Under the pieces are notes generated by a model. It had not been told where the DNA came from, did not search any database, and was given only the letters and a program-made list of their open reading frames with translations. Source: DSNY01 sp040752195 (GTDB taxonomy: Bacteria; Pseudomonadota; Gammaproteobacteria; Burkholderiales; Burkholderiaceae_F). From it: a stretch of DNA of 64,000 bases. This document shows positions 9,671 through 18,484 of the stretch, one piece after another (position 1 is the stretch's first letter; each line of letters starts with the position of its first letter). The position numbers were made by a program, and so were the translations under genes. Where the stretch lies: NCBI GenBank assembly GCA_040752195.1, contig JBFMFC010000006.1:1-64000 (forward strand), written 5' to 3'.

Positions 9671-10045
9671 ATGTCCGACCTCAACGACCCCCGTGTTCTC
9701 TTTGCCGCCGAGCGCACGCTGCTCGCCTGGAACCGCACGAGCCTGAGCCTGATGGCGTTCGGCTTCGTGATCGAGCGCTTCGGGCTGTTTCTGCGCTACG
9801 TTTCGCACACGCCCGGCGCGCCGATGGCGGGCGCGGTCGACCGCGCGTCGTTCTGGATCGGGATCGGCTTCGTCGCGCTCGGCGCGCTCACGGCGGTGAT
9901 GTCGATCGTTCAGTACCGCGTCGCGCTCGCGTCGCTGCGGCCCGTCGAAATCCCGCCCGGCTACCAGACGTCGGTCGGCATCTGGCTCAACGGGCTGATC
10001 GCGCTGCTGGGCGTTGCGCTGATCGCGTATCTCGCCGCGACCTGA
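9671..10045 (+). CDS. DUF202 (YidH-type) inner-membrane protein
   Basis: A 124-residue protein with three predicted membrane helices. The N-terminal AAERTLLAWNRTSLSLMAFGF is the characteristic DUF202 signature, as in E. coli YidH. The function is not established. It starts ten bases after a CTAATC element (9659-9664) that could serve as a -10 box. It converges with the ABC transporter unit, whose last stop codon is 6 bases away. Confidence 0.88.
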   Translation: MSDLNDPRVLFAAERTLLAWNRTSLSLMAFGFVIERFGLFLRYVSHTPGAPMAGAVDRASFWIGIGFVALGALTAVMSIVQYRVALASLRPVEIPPGYQTSVGIWLNGLIALLGVALIAYLAAT

Positions 10046-10051
10046 GCGTTC

Positions 10052-10930
10052 TCACGCGCTCTTCGGATCGAGCGCATCGCGCAGCCCGTCGCCGAGCAGG
10101 TTGAACGCGAGCACGGTGACGAAGATCGCCAGCCCCGGAAAGACCGCCATCCACGGCGCCTGCGTGAGAAAGCGCTGCGCGGTGTTCAGCATCGAGCCCC
10201 AGCTCGGCGCGGGCGGCTGCTGGCCGAGGCCGAGGAAGGACAGGCTCGCCTCGGCGATGATCGCGGCGGCGATCGCCAGCGTCGCTTGCACGGTCACCGG
10301 CGGCAGGATGTTCGGCAGGATGTGGCGCAACACGATGCGCACCGGCGGATTGCCGACCGCTCGCGCGGCCTCGACGTAGTCCTCGGCGCGCACCGCGAGC
10401 ACCTGACCGCGCGCAAGCCGCACGAAGATCGGCGTCGCGGTGATGCCGATGGCGATCATCGCGTTGGACAGGCTCGGGCCGAGAAACGCGGCGAGTGCGA
10501 TCGCGAGGATCAGGAACGGGATCGCGAGCATCGCATCGGTGATGCGGCTGACCACGGCGTCGAGCGCACCGCCGGCGTAGCCGGCGAGCATGCCGAGCGG
10601 AACGCCGATGCCGACCGCGATCGACACCGAGATCACGCCGGCGGCGAGCGACGCGCGCCCGCCCCAGATCACGCGCGACAGCAGGTCGCGGCCGACCTCG
10701 TCGGTGCCGAACCAGTGCGCCGCGCTCGGCGCCTTGCGCACGAGCGACCAGCTCGTCGCGAGCGGATCGAACGGCGCGATCCAAGGCGCGAGGAGCGCCG
10801 CGAGCGTCATCAGCGCGACGACCGCCAGCCCGAACACCGCCGTGCGCCGCGCGAGCAGCCGGCGCAGCGCGCGCCGCGCCGGGCTGTCGTGCGCGGTGGA
10901 AGACTCGATCGCAACGGTGGCCGCCGCCAT
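10052..10930 (-). CDS. Dpp/Opp-type ABC permease, DppC-like (transporter 1)
   Basis: A 292-residue inner-membrane permease and last gene of the long leftward unit. It has an N-terminal helix, the phrase HWFGTDEVGRDLLSRVIWG typical of DppC/OppC, and the EAA coupling loop around VEAARAVGNPPVRIVLRHIL that contacts the ATPases. It pairs with the DppB-like permease one base upstream. It should form half the channel for peptides or similar small solutes delivered by the 13.4-kb binding protein. Confidence 0.93.
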   Translation of the reverse strand: MAAATVAIESSTAHDSPARRALRRLLARRTAVFGLAVVALMTLAALLAPWIAPFDPLATSWSLVRKAPSAAHWFGTDEVGRDLLSRVIWGGRASLAAGVISVSIAVGIGVPLGMLAGYAGGALDAVVSRITDAMLAIPFLILAIALAAFLGPSLSNAMIAIGITATPIFVRLARGQVLAVRAEDYVEAARAVGNPPVRIVLRHILPNILPPVTVQATLAIAAAIIAEASLSFLGLGQQPPAPSWGSMLNTAQRFLTQAPWMAVFPGLAIFVTVLAFNLLGDGLRDALDPKSA

Positions 10931-10931
10931 G

Positions 10932-11873
10932 TCAGTCGCGCAGCCTCGGATTGACCAGCACGTACAGCACGTCGGCGAGCAGGTTCAGCAGGATGTAGAC
11001 GCTGGCGGTGACCAGCACCACGCCCTGCACGACCGCGTAGTCGCGGTTGAACACCGCGTCGACGATGAGCTTGCCGAAGCCCGGGATCGAGAACACCTGC
11101 TCGGTCAGCACGGCGCCGGAAAGCAGGGTGCCGAACTCGAGCGCGCCGAGCGTGATTACCGGCGTCAGCGCGTTGCGCAGCGCGTGCTTGAGCACGACGG
11201 TCCTTTCCAGCAGCCCTTTCGCGCGCGCGGTGCGCACGTAGTCGCTGGTCATCGCCTGCAGCATCGCCGAGCGCATGTGCCGCATCAGCACCGCGGCGAT
11301 CGCGTTGCCGAGCACGAAGGCCGGCATCACCGTCGTCGCGATCGACTGCCGGAAGTCCTCGAACGGACTGACGAATCCCGACGCCGGCAGCCAGCCGAGC
11401 TTCACCGAGAACAGGAAGATCAGCATGATCCCGAGCCAGAAGTTCGGCGTCGACAGACCCCACAGCGCAAACACATTGGCGCCGACGTCCCACGCGCTGT
11501 CCTTCTTCACGGCCGAAACGATGCCGGCGGGAATGCCGATCGCGAGCGCGAAGAACATCGCCATCGCCGCGAGCTGCACCGTCACCGGCAGCTTTTCGGC
11601 GATCAGCCGCGCCACCGGCTGCTTGATTCGCATCGACTCGCCGAGATCGCCGCGCAGCACGTTGCCGATCCAGTAGACGTACTGCGCCGGCAGAGGCTGA
11701 TCGAGCCGGTACTGCTTGCGGATCTGCTCGATCACGGCCGGGTCGCGCTCCTCGCCCGCCATCACGAGCGCGGGATCGCCCGGCAGAAGCTGCTGCAGCC
11801 CGAAGATGATCACCGACACCAGAAAGAGCGTCGGGACGAGCTGCAGCAGACGGCGGGGGAGGAACTTGAGCAC
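10932..11873 (-). CDS. Dpp/Opp-type ABC permease, DppB-like (transporter 1)
   Basis: A 313-residue permease starting MLKFLPRRLLQLVPTLFLVS, with six predicted helices, the periplasmic loop typical of DppB, and the EAA loop YVRTARAKGLLERTVVLKHA. It is separated by one base from the DppC-like gene, as expected for an obligate pair. A 71-base gap with a palindromic repeat separates it from the binding-protein gene. Confidence 0.93.
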   Translation of the reverse strand: MLKFLPRRLLQLVPTLFLVSVIIFGLQQLLPGDPALVMAGEERDPAVIEQIRKQYRLDQPLPAQYVYWIGNVLRGDLGESMRIKQPVARLIAEKLPVTVQLAAMAMFFALAIGIPAGIVSAVKKDSAWDVGANVFALWGLSTPNFWLGIMLIFLFSVKLGWLPASGFVSPFEDFRQSIATTVMPAFVLGNAIAAVLMRHMRSAMLQAMTSDYVRTARAKGLLERTVVLKHALRNALTPVITLGALEFGTLLSGAVLTEQVFSIPGFGKLIVDAVFNRDYAVVQGVVLVTASVYILLNLLADVLYVLVNPRLRD

Positions 11874-11888
11874 AGTGCGTGCCGCCGG

Positions 11889-11936
11889 CCCTCACCCACG
11901 GCCCCGCTCCCGGAGGGAGAGGGGTCGGGGTGGGGG
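11889..11936. repeat. CCCTCACCC...GGGTGGGGG palindromic intergenic repeat
   Basis: An imperfect palindrome built of C-rich and G-rich arms around CTCCCGGAGGGAG, between the binding-protein and permease genes of transporter 1. The arm composition matches a palindrome at 34672-34696 between gyrB and dnaN, so it looks like a dispersed family. Hairpins at this point in ABC operons often stabilise the upstream binding-protein message. Confidence 0.6.
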
Positions 11937-11944
11937 AAGCGCCC

Positions 11945-13453
11945 TTACTTCAACCTCAGGTCCGTCACGCGGATCAACCCGTCCGGCATCACCTTGAAGC
12001 CCTCCAGCCGCGGCGTGTGCGCGAACAGCAGCGTGCGGTGGTACAGATAGATCACGCCGCCCTTCGGCAGGATCTCGGCGGCGGCCTGCTCGTACAGCGC
12101 CTTGCGCTCGGCGAAGGTGGTGGCGGTGCGCGCCTTGTTCAGCAGCTCGTCGACTTTCGGGTCGCAGTACTTGCCGTAGTTCAGCGGGCCGTTGCACGAC
12201 GCGAACGAGTAGATGTTGCCGTCGGGATCGGTGCGGCCGCTCCACGCGAGGAAGTAGAGCTGGAAGTTGCCCTTCTCCGCTTCGTTCAGCGAAGTCGCGA
12301 ACTCGGTCACGCGGATCTTCAGGTCGAAGCCCGCCTCGGCGGTCATCGACTGCATCACCTCGGCGACCGCGCGGCTCTCGGGATTGTTCGGCACCATGAA
12401 GTCGATCGCGATCGGTGTGGCGACGCCGGCCTCCTTGACGAGCGCGCGCGCCTTGGCGACATCGCGCTTCGGCGTCGGGAACTTCGCGAGGTGATACGGG
12501 CTCGCGGGGCTGACCCATTGGTTGTCGGGCTTCTGCAGTCCGTTGAAGACGACCTGGTTGATCGCGTCGCGGTCGAGCGCCAGCTCGAACGCCTGCCGTA
12601 CCTTGGGGTTCTTGCCGAGCGGGTTGTTCGACTTCTCGCCGTTGGCGAGGTTGATCGTCAGTCCTTGGTAGCCCAGTTCGGTGCCGGTCGCGAGCCGAAG
12701 CTTCGGATCCTTCTTCACTTCATCGACGTCGGTGGCGAGCAGCCGCTCCAGCAGGTCGAGCTGGCCGGACTTCAGGTTCGCCAGCCGCACCGTCGAGTCC
12801 TGGATCGGCCGGTAGACGATGCGGTCGATGTGCACGCGGCCCTTGTCCCAGTAGTCGGCGAAACGCTCGACGACGATGCGGTCCTGGGGCACGCGCTCGA
12901 CGAACCGGTACGGGCCCGCGCACACCGGCGCGGTCCCGAACTTGTCGCCGAGCGCCTTGGCGGCCTTCGGCGACACCATCATGCCGGCGCGGTCGGTCAG
13001 TTGCGCGATCAGCGGCGCGAACGGCGCCTTCAGCAGCAGCCGGATCGTCAGCGGATCGACGACCTCGACCCGGTCGATCTGCGCGATCTCGGCTTTGCGG
13101 AACGAACCCTGCATCGTCAGGTGCCGCTCGAGGCTGAACTTGGCCGCCTCCGCATTGAACGGCTCGCCGTCGTGGAACTTCACGCCGGGGCGCAGCTTGA
13201 TGGTCACCGTCTTGCCGTCGGCCGAGACCTGCTGGCTCAACGCAAGCTGCGGGACGATGTTCAGCTTGTCGTCGATGTCGAACAGCTTGTCGCAGATCGA
13301 CGCGAAAACGATGCGCCCGACGTAGGTGCGCGCGAGCGTCGGGTCGAGCACGTCCGGATCTTCGGCCAGCCCGATGCGCAGCGTGCTCTGCGCCTGCGCG
13401 GCGGTCGCCGCGGCGAGCAGCGCAGCGGCGGTCAACAGCGGTTTCAGTCTCAT
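11945..13453 (-). CDS. Periplasmic dipeptide/oligopeptide-type binding protein (transporter 1)
   Basis: A 502-residue family-5 extracellular solute-binding protein. It has a signal peptide MRLKPLLTAAALLAAATAAQA, then TLRIGLAEDPDVLDPTLART, the family's usual first strand, and VTIKLRPGVKFHDGEPFNAE. It should capture a peptide, opine or similar solute and deliver it to the two permeases that follow. Its place after the ATPase genes and next to amino-acid amidohydrolases suggests a modified amino acid or small peptide as ligand; this is inference. Confidence 0.92.
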   Translation of the reverse strand: MRLKPLLTAAALLAAATAAQAQSTLRIGLAEDPDVLDPTLARTYVGRIVFASICDKLFDIDDKLNIVPQLALSQQVSADGKTVTIKLRPGVKFHDGEPFNAEAAKFSLERHLTMQGSFRKAEIAQIDRVEVVDPLTIRLLLKAPFAPLIAQLTDRAGMMVSPKAAKALGDKFGTAPVCAGPYRFVERVPQDRIVVERFADYWDKGRVHIDRIVYRPIQDSTVRLANLKSGQLDLLERLLATDVDEVKKDPKLRLATGTELGYQGLTINLANGEKSNNPLGKNPKVRQAFELALDRDAINQVVFNGLQKPDNQWVSPASPYHLAKFPTPKRDVAKARALVKEAGVATPIAIDFMVPNNPESRAVAEVMQSMTAEAGFDLKIRVTEFATSLNEAEKGNFQLYFLAWSGRTDPDGNIYSFASCNGPLNYGKYCDPKVDELLNKARTATTFAERKALYEQAAAEILPKGGVIYLYHRTLLFAHTPRLEGFKVMPDGLIRVTDLRLK

Positions 13454-13492
13454 GGTGGTCTGCCTTTCTCGGAGTTTCGCCGGGACAGTGGT

Positions 13493-14569
13493 TCAAGCGG
13501 GAAGCTTCGTTGGGTTCGCGTTGCGCGCGAACGCGGCCTGCAGGCGCGCGAGCGCCGGACTGTCGGGCGCGCGACGGACTGCGCCGGGCGCTTCGCCTTG
13601 CAGTTCACGCCGGCGCAGGCAGGCGACCGTGCCGCCTTCGGGTGTCGCCTCGAGCACGGGCTCGTCGCTGCGGCAGCGCTCGATCGCATGCGGACAGCGC
13701 GTGTGGAAGCGGCACCCCGCCGGCGGCGCGATCGGGCTCGGCACGTCGCCGCCGAGCGCGGCCTCGCGCACGCGCGCCCCCGGCACCGGCACCGGCACGG
13801 CAGCGAGCAACGCGCGCGTGTAAGGGTGTCGCGGACGCTCGAACAGCCGGTCCGCGTCGCCGGTCTCGACGAAACGGCCCAGGTACATCACCGCCACTTT
13901 CGTCGCGATCTGCCGCACCACCGCCAGATCGTGCGAGATGAACAGATACGCGAGCCCGAAGCGCCGCTGCAGCTCGGCGAGCAAATTGAGGATCTGCGCC
14001 TGGATCGATACGTCGAGCGCGGAGACCGGCTCGTCGCAGACGATCACGCGCGGGTCGGCCGCGAGCGCGCGCGCGATCGCGATGCGCTGGCGCTGGCCGC
14101 CGGAGAATTCGTGCGGATAGCGCCGCGCCGCCTCGGCGCGCAACCCGACGAGCGATAGCAGCTCGGCGACGCGCGCGCTCCGCCGCGCGGGCGGAACGAC
14201 CTCGTGCAGCATCAGCGGCTCGGCGAGCGTATCGCCGACGGTCATGCGCGGATTCAGCGATCCGTACGGGTCCTGGAAGACGATCTGCAACTTGCCGCGC
14301 AGCCGGCGCAGCTCGGCCGGCGCGGCAGCCAGCAGGTCGCGGCCTTCGAGCCGGAGTTCGCCCGCGGTCGGCTCGATCAGCCGCAGCACCAGGCGCGCGA
14401 CGGTCGACTTGCCGCAACCCGACTCGCCGACGATCGCGAAGGTCTCGCCGGCGTCGACCGCGAACGACACGCCGTCGACCGCCCGGACGCGCGCCTGCAC
14501 GCGCCCGAACAGCCCCGTCTGCACCGGAAAGTGCTTGACCAGTCCGACCGCCTCGAGCACGGTGCTCAC
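13493..14569 (-). CDS. Dpp/Opp-type ABC ATPase, DppF-like (transporter 1)
   Basis: A 358-residue ATP-binding subunit with Walker A GESGCGKS, signature FSGGQRQRIAIARAL, Walker B VIVCDEP and the C-terminal oligopeptide-transporter extension GCRFHTRCPHAIERC. The cysteines of that extension may bind an iron-sulfur cluster, as proposed for DppD/DppF proteins. The GTG start (14567-14569) overlaps the stop of the DppD-like gene in GTGA. Confidence 0.93.
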   Translation of the reverse strand: MSTVLEAVGLVKHFPVQTGLFGRVQARVRAVDGVSFAVDAGETFAIVGESGCGKSTVARLVLRLIEPTAGELRLEGRDLLAAAPAELRRLRGKLQIVFQDPYGSLNPRMTVGDTLAEPLMLHEVVPPARRSARVAELLSLVGLRAEAARRYPHEFSGGQRQRIAIARALAADPRVIVCDEPVSALDVSIQAQILNLLAELQRRFGLAYLFISHDLAVVRQIATKVAVMYLGRFVETGDADRLFERPRHPYTRALLAAVPVPVPGARVREAALGGDVPSPIAPPAGCRFHTRCPHAIERCRSDEPVLEATPEGGTVACLRRRELQGEAPGAVRRAPDSPALARLQAAFARNANPTKLPA

Positions 14570-15573
14570 GCGGCCTCCGCAACGTCGGCGAGCGAGGCCG
14601 CGAGGTTCTCCAGCGGCGCCTTCCAGCAGCGCGACCGATGGCCGGCCTTGACTTCGACGAGCGGCGGCGCCTCGCGCCGGCAGGTGTCGTCGGCGAACGG
14701 GCAGCGCGGCGCGAAGCGGCAGCCCGCCGGCATCGCGGTCGCCGCCGGCACCATGCCTTCGATCGCCGCGAGCCGGCGCCGGCGGCCGGCGAGCGACGGA
14801 ATCGCGCCGAGCAGACCGACGGTATACGGATGCTGCGGCAGCGCGAACAGCGCGTCGACGCGCGCCTCCTCGACGATTTGCCCCGCGTACATCACGATCA
14901 CGCGGTCGGCCATCTCGGCGACCACCCCGAGGTCGTGCGTGATCAGCAGGATGGCCGTCTGCAGCTCCCCGCGCAGCGCGCGCATCAGCTCCAGCACCTG
15001 CGCCTGGATCGTCACGTCGAGCGCGGTGGTCGGCTCGTCGGCGATCAGCAGCCGCGGCCGGCACAGCAGCGCCATCGCGATCATCACGCGCTGCCGCATG
15101 CCGCCCGAGAGGCGGTGCGGAAACTCGTCGATGCGCTTTTCCGGCGCGGGGATACGCACGTGGCGCAGCATCTCGATCGCCGCCGCGCGCGCGTCGGCCT
15201 TGCTCGCGCCGCGATGGCGGATCAGCACTTCGGCGAGCTGCGAGCCGATCGTGAAGGCCGGGTTCAGCGAGGTCATCGGCTCCTGGAAGATCATCGCGAG
15301 GCGGTCGCCGCGCAGGTCCGCCAGCGCGGTGTCCGGCAGGCGCAGCAGGTCGCGCCCTTCGAACAGCACGCGCCCGCCGAGGTCGGCGTTGGCGCGCGGC
15401 ACCAGCCCCATGATCGACAGCGCAGTCACGCTCTTGCCGCAGCCGGACTCGCCGACGATGCACACCGCCTCGCCGGGCGCGAGCGCGAACGACACGCCGT
15501 CGACCGCGAGCGCCGGGCCGCGGTCGGTGCGGAAGGCCGCGCGCAGATCCTCGACCTGCAGCAGCGGGCTCAT
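14566..15573 (-). CDS. Dpp/Opp-type ABC ATPase, DppD-like (transporter 1)
   Basis: A 335-residue ATPase with Walker A GESGCGKS, FQEPMTSLNPAFTIG, signature LSGGMRQRVMIAMAL, Walker B LLIADEPT and the extension GCRFAPRCPFADDTC. It forms the ATPase heterodimer with the DppF-like protein encoded next. Its ATG overlaps the stop of the DUF1028 gene (ATGA), tying transporter 1 to the enzyme genes. Confidence 0.93.
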   Translation of the reverse strand: MSPLLQVEDLRAAFRTDRGPALAVDGVSFALAPGEAVCIVGESGCGKSVTALSIMGLVPRANADLGGRVLFEGRDLLRLPDTALADLRGDRLAMIFQEPMTSLNPAFTIGSQLAEVLIRHRGASKADARAAAIEMLRHVRIPAPEKRIDEFPHRLSGGMRQRVMIAMALLCRPRLLIADEPTTALDVTIQAQVLELMRALRGELQTAILLITHDLGVVAEMADRVIVMYAGQIVEEARVDALFALPQHPYTVGLLGAIPSLAGRRRRLAAIEGMVPAATAMPAGCRFAPRCPFADDTCRREAPPLVEVKAGHRSRCWKAPLENLAASLADVAEAA

Positions 15574-16283
15574 CGCGCGGGCTCGGAGCTCGCGCGCGCG
15601 ATCTCGGCCTCGATCACCGCGCGGTCCCAGACGCCGCCGGGCGAGTTGCGCGTCGCGAAGAACTTCGCGAAGTGGACGAAGCGCTCGCGGCTGACGGCCT
15701 CGAGCCGCGCAAGCTCTGCGAGCGGATCGGGATGATCGTCGACGCGCAGGTCGAGCGCCGGGTATTCCTCGGTCGTGAAGATGCGCAGCGCCGCCGACTG
15801 CTTGCCGCGCTTGTCGCCGCCCGCCGCCTCGCCCGCTTTCAGCGCGGCGATCAGCCGGCGCGGGAACGGCAGTTCGCCCGCGGCCTCGTAGGCACGCGCG
15901 GTTTCGGCGATCACCTCGGGGCCCGCCAGCATGTTGCCGGCGACCGAAAAGCCGGCGTGGAGCGCGTGCCCGCACCAGGGCACGCAGTCGGCACCGGTGT
16001 ACGCGGCGATGCGGCCGGCGCAGTCCTGAACGTGCAGCTGGCGGGCAGCGCGGCCGGGATCGGAGGCGATCAGCGCGTCGACGACCATCTGCGCCGCAAC
16101 GCCCTCGCGCAGCAGTCGAATCCCGCGCGGGCCGAAGGTCGGATTGATCAGCGCCTGCGTGCACAGCGCGCCGATGCCGCCTTCGCCGTGTGGGCACAGC
16201 GCGCCGACCGCGAAGAAGCGCGTGGCTACCGCCACGCCGAACGCGCCGGTGGCGGGATCGCGGGCGACGATCGACCAGGTCAT
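15570..16283 (-). CDS. DUF1028 family protein (putative Ntn-hydrolase)
   Basis: A 237-residue protein starting MTWSIVARDPATGAFGVAVA, with GEGGIGALCTQALINPTFG and HAGFSVAGNMLAGPEVIAET, all typical of DUF1028. The family is thought to share the N-terminal-nucleophile hydrolase fold but has no firmly established substrate. Here it sits between an N-carbamoyl-D-amino-acid hydrolase and a peptide-type ABC transporter. That suggests hydrolysis of an amide or ureido bond in the same pathway. It overlaps the downstream DppD-like gene by 4 bases. Confidence 0.88.
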   Translation of the reverse strand: MTWSIVARDPATGAFGVAVATRFFAVGALCPHGEGGIGALCTQALINPTFGPRGIRLLREGVAAQMVVDALIASDPGRAARQLHVQDCAGRIAAYTGADCVPWCGHALHAGFSVAGNMLAGPEVIAETARAYEAAGELPFPRRLIAALKAGEAAGGDKRGKQSAALRIFTTEEYPALDLRVDDHPDPLAELARLEAVSRERFVHFAKFFATRNSPGGVWDRAVIEAEIARASSEPAR

Positions 16284-16293
16284 CGAACGGACC

Positions 16294-17238
16294 TCACGCC
16301 GGCGGAACCGCGCCCCTGCGCTCGACGATCATCCGGTACTGCTCGGGCTCGCGGTGGCGCGCGAAGTCGAAGGTCGTGCTCTTGTACGACGCACAGAGGT
16401 CCAGATCGCAGCGTGCGATCGCCAGTTCGTCGCCGGTCGTCGTGCACGCGGCGACGATCTCGCCGCTGGGCGCGACGATGATCGAGTTGCCGATCTGCTC
16501 GACGCCCTCCTCGTTGCCCGCCTTCGCCACGCCGACGACCCACGTGCCGTTCTGGTAGGCGCCGGCCTGCATCACGAGTTGGTTGTGGAAGTGCGACAGC
16601 GCGTCGTGCTCGGGTGCGGGCGGGTTGTGCACCGGTGTGTTGTAGCCGATCAGGATCATCTCGACCGCCTGCAGGCCGAGGATGCGATACGTTTCCGGCC
16701 AGCGCCGGTCGTTGCAGATCGCCATGCCGAAGATGCCTTCGGCGCCGAAGCTGGCGCGAAACGCGGGGAATCCCAGGTTGCCGACCTCGAAGTAGCGCTT
16801 CTCCAGATGCTGGAAGCGCCGCCACGGTTCGTGCTCGGCGTGTCCGGGCAGGTGGATCTTGCGGTACTTGCCGACGATGCGCCCGGTCCGGTCGACGAGG
16901 ATCGACGTGTTGAAGCGCCGCGTGCGTCCGCCTTCGTTCGCCAGCTCCGCGTAGCCGAGATAGAAGCCCAACCCGAGCGAACGCGCGGCGTCGAACAGCG
17001 GCCGCGTGTCGGGGCCCGGCATCTCGCGTTCGAAGAACGCGTCGACCTCCTCCTGCCGCTCGAAGTACCAGCGCGGGAAGAACGTCGTCAGCGCGAGCTC
17101 CGGAAAGACGACGAGGTCGCAGCCGTGCGACCTGGCCTGTCGCATCAGCGCGAGCATGCGTTCGACGACCTGTGCTCGCGTATCGCTGCGCGCGATCGGG
17201 CCGAGCTGGGCGGCGGCGACGGTGACGATGCGGGTCAT
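16294..17238 (-). CDS. N-carbamoyl-D-amino-acid hydrolase (nitrilase superfamily)
   Basis: A 314-residue carbon-nitrogen hydrolase that closely follows the Agrobacterium D-carbamoylase. Shared segments include VFPELALTTFFPRW, GKYRKIHLPGH and CNDRRWPE. The catalytic triad is visible as E47, K127 and C175. The enzyme removes the carbamoyl group from N-carbamoyl-D-amino acids, giving the D-amino acid, CO2 and ammonia. No hydantoinase gene is nearby, so the carbamoyl substrate would have to be imported or made elsewhere. A related ureido substrate is possible. Confidence 0.9.
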   Translation of the reverse strand: MTRIVTVAAAQLGPIARSDTRAQVVERMLALMRQARSHGCDLVVFPELALTTFFPRWYFERQEEVDAFFEREMPGPDTRPLFDAARSLGLGFYLGYAELANEGGRTRRFNTSILVDRTGRIVGKYRKIHLPGHAEHEPWRRFQHLEKRYFEVGNLGFPAFRASFGAEGIFGMAICNDRRWPETYRILGLQAVEMILIGYNTPVHNPPAPEHDALSHFHNQLVMQAGAYQNGTWVVGVAKAGNEEGVEQIGNSIIVAPSGEIVAACTTTGDELAIARCDLDLCASYKSTTFDFARHREPEQYRMIVERRGAVPPA

Positions 17239-17251
17239 GCGAAGCGAGTCC

Positions 17252-18484
17252 TCAGGCAGACAGCTCGAGCAGCGTGTGCAGCAGCACGTCGGCACCTGCA
17301 GCCAGGTGCTCGGGCTTCGTGTCCTCCGCCGGGTTGTGGCTGATGCCCCTGATCGAAGGCACGAAGATCATCGCGGTCGGCGCGATGCGGGCGATCATCT
17401 GCGCGTCGTGCCCTGCGCCCGAGGTCATCGGCCGGCACGAGTGGCCGAGCCGCTGCGCGGTGCGCGCGATCAGCTCCGCCACGCCGCGGTCGAAGATCAC
17501 CGGCTCGAAGCGCGCGAGCGAGCGCGTCTCGATCCGCACGCCCTCGTCGGCGGCGAGCTGTTTCAGGAATTCGGCGAAGCGCTGCTCGGCCTGCCTGAGC
17601 GCGGCTTCGTCGGTGTTGCGCAGGTCGACCGTGACCTTCGCGCGCGCGGCGATCACGTTGATCAGGTTCGGGTGCAGGTCGACCTTGCCCATCGTCGCCA
17701 CCTGGTTGCCGCCCATCTCGCGCGCAAGCTGCCGCAGGAAGTGCCCGATCGCCGCCGCGCAATAGCCGGCGTCGTGACGCAGCCGCATCGGCGTGGTGCC
17801 TGCGTGGTTCGACTGGCCGACGATCGTGACCTCCTGCCACGAGATGCCCTGCAGGTTCTCGACCGCGCCGATCGTGACGCCTTCGCTGTCGAGCACGGGT
17901 CCCTGCTCGATGTGCAGCTCGACGTAGGCGTGCGGGCGATACAGCGGGATCGGCGCGTCGCCCAGGTAGCCGATCCGCCTGAGCTCGTCCTCGAAGCGCT
18001 TGCCGTCGATGCCGCGCGTGTCGTACAGCTCGGCGAGCGGCAAGCCGCCGACGTACGCGAGCGAGCCCGCCATGTCGGGATGGAAGCGCGCGCCCTCTTC
18101 GTCGGTGAACACCGCGACGACCAGCGGCCGGCGCGTCGCCACACCCGCCTCGTTGAGCGTGCGAACGACTTCGAGCCCGCCCAGCACGCCGAGGCAGCCG
18201 TCGAACCGCCCGCCGGTGCGCACCGTGTCGATGTGCGAGCCGGTCATCACCGGCGCGATGTCCTCGCGTCCCGCGCGGCGGCCGAAGATGTTGCCGATCG
18301 GATCGATGCGCACCTCGAGCCCGAGCTCGCGCATCCGCGCGACGACGAGATCGCGGCCCTCGCGGTCCTCGTCGGTCAGCGCGAGCCGGCAGCACGAGCC
18401 GTCGTCGGTGCGGCCGATCGCGGCGAGCTCGTCGAGCGCGGCGAGCAGCCGTGCCGGGTTGATTCGAAGTTGTTCCGCCTTCAT
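17252..18484 (-). CDS. M20-family carbamoyl-amino-acid / allantoate-type amidohydrolase
   Basis: A 410-residue dinuclear metal hydrolase of the M20 family (HyuC/AllC/AmaB group). Metal and catalytic motifs are TGSHIDTV (H84), GGRFDG (D95), TDEEGARF and LHIEQGPVL, with the dimer-lid motif SNHAGTTPM. The group cleaves ureido bonds: N-carbamoyl-L-amino acids, allantoate or beta-ureidopropionate. Sequence alone does not separate these. The start overlaps the ammonia-lyase stop (ATGA), so both are probably made together. Confidence 0.88.
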   Translation of the reverse strand: MKAEQLRINPARLLAALDELAAIGRTDDGSCCRLALTDEDREGRDLVVARMRELGLEVRIDPIGNIFGRRAGREDIAPVMTGSHIDTVRTGGRFDGCLGVLGGLEVVRTLNEAGVATRRPLVVAVFTDEEGARFHPDMAGSLAYVGGLPLAELYDTRGIDGKRFEDELRRIGYLGDAPIPLYRPHAYVELHIEQGPVLDSEGVTIGAVENLQGISWQEVTIVGQSNHAGTTPMRLRHDAGYCAAAIGHFLRQLAREMGGNQVATMGKVDLHPNLINVIAARAKVTVDLRNTDEAALRQAEQRFAEFLKQLAADEGVRIETRSLARFEPVIFDRGVAELIARTAQRLGHSCRPMTSGAGHDAQMIARIAPTAMIFVPSIRGISHNPAEDTKPEHLAAGADVLLHTLLELSA

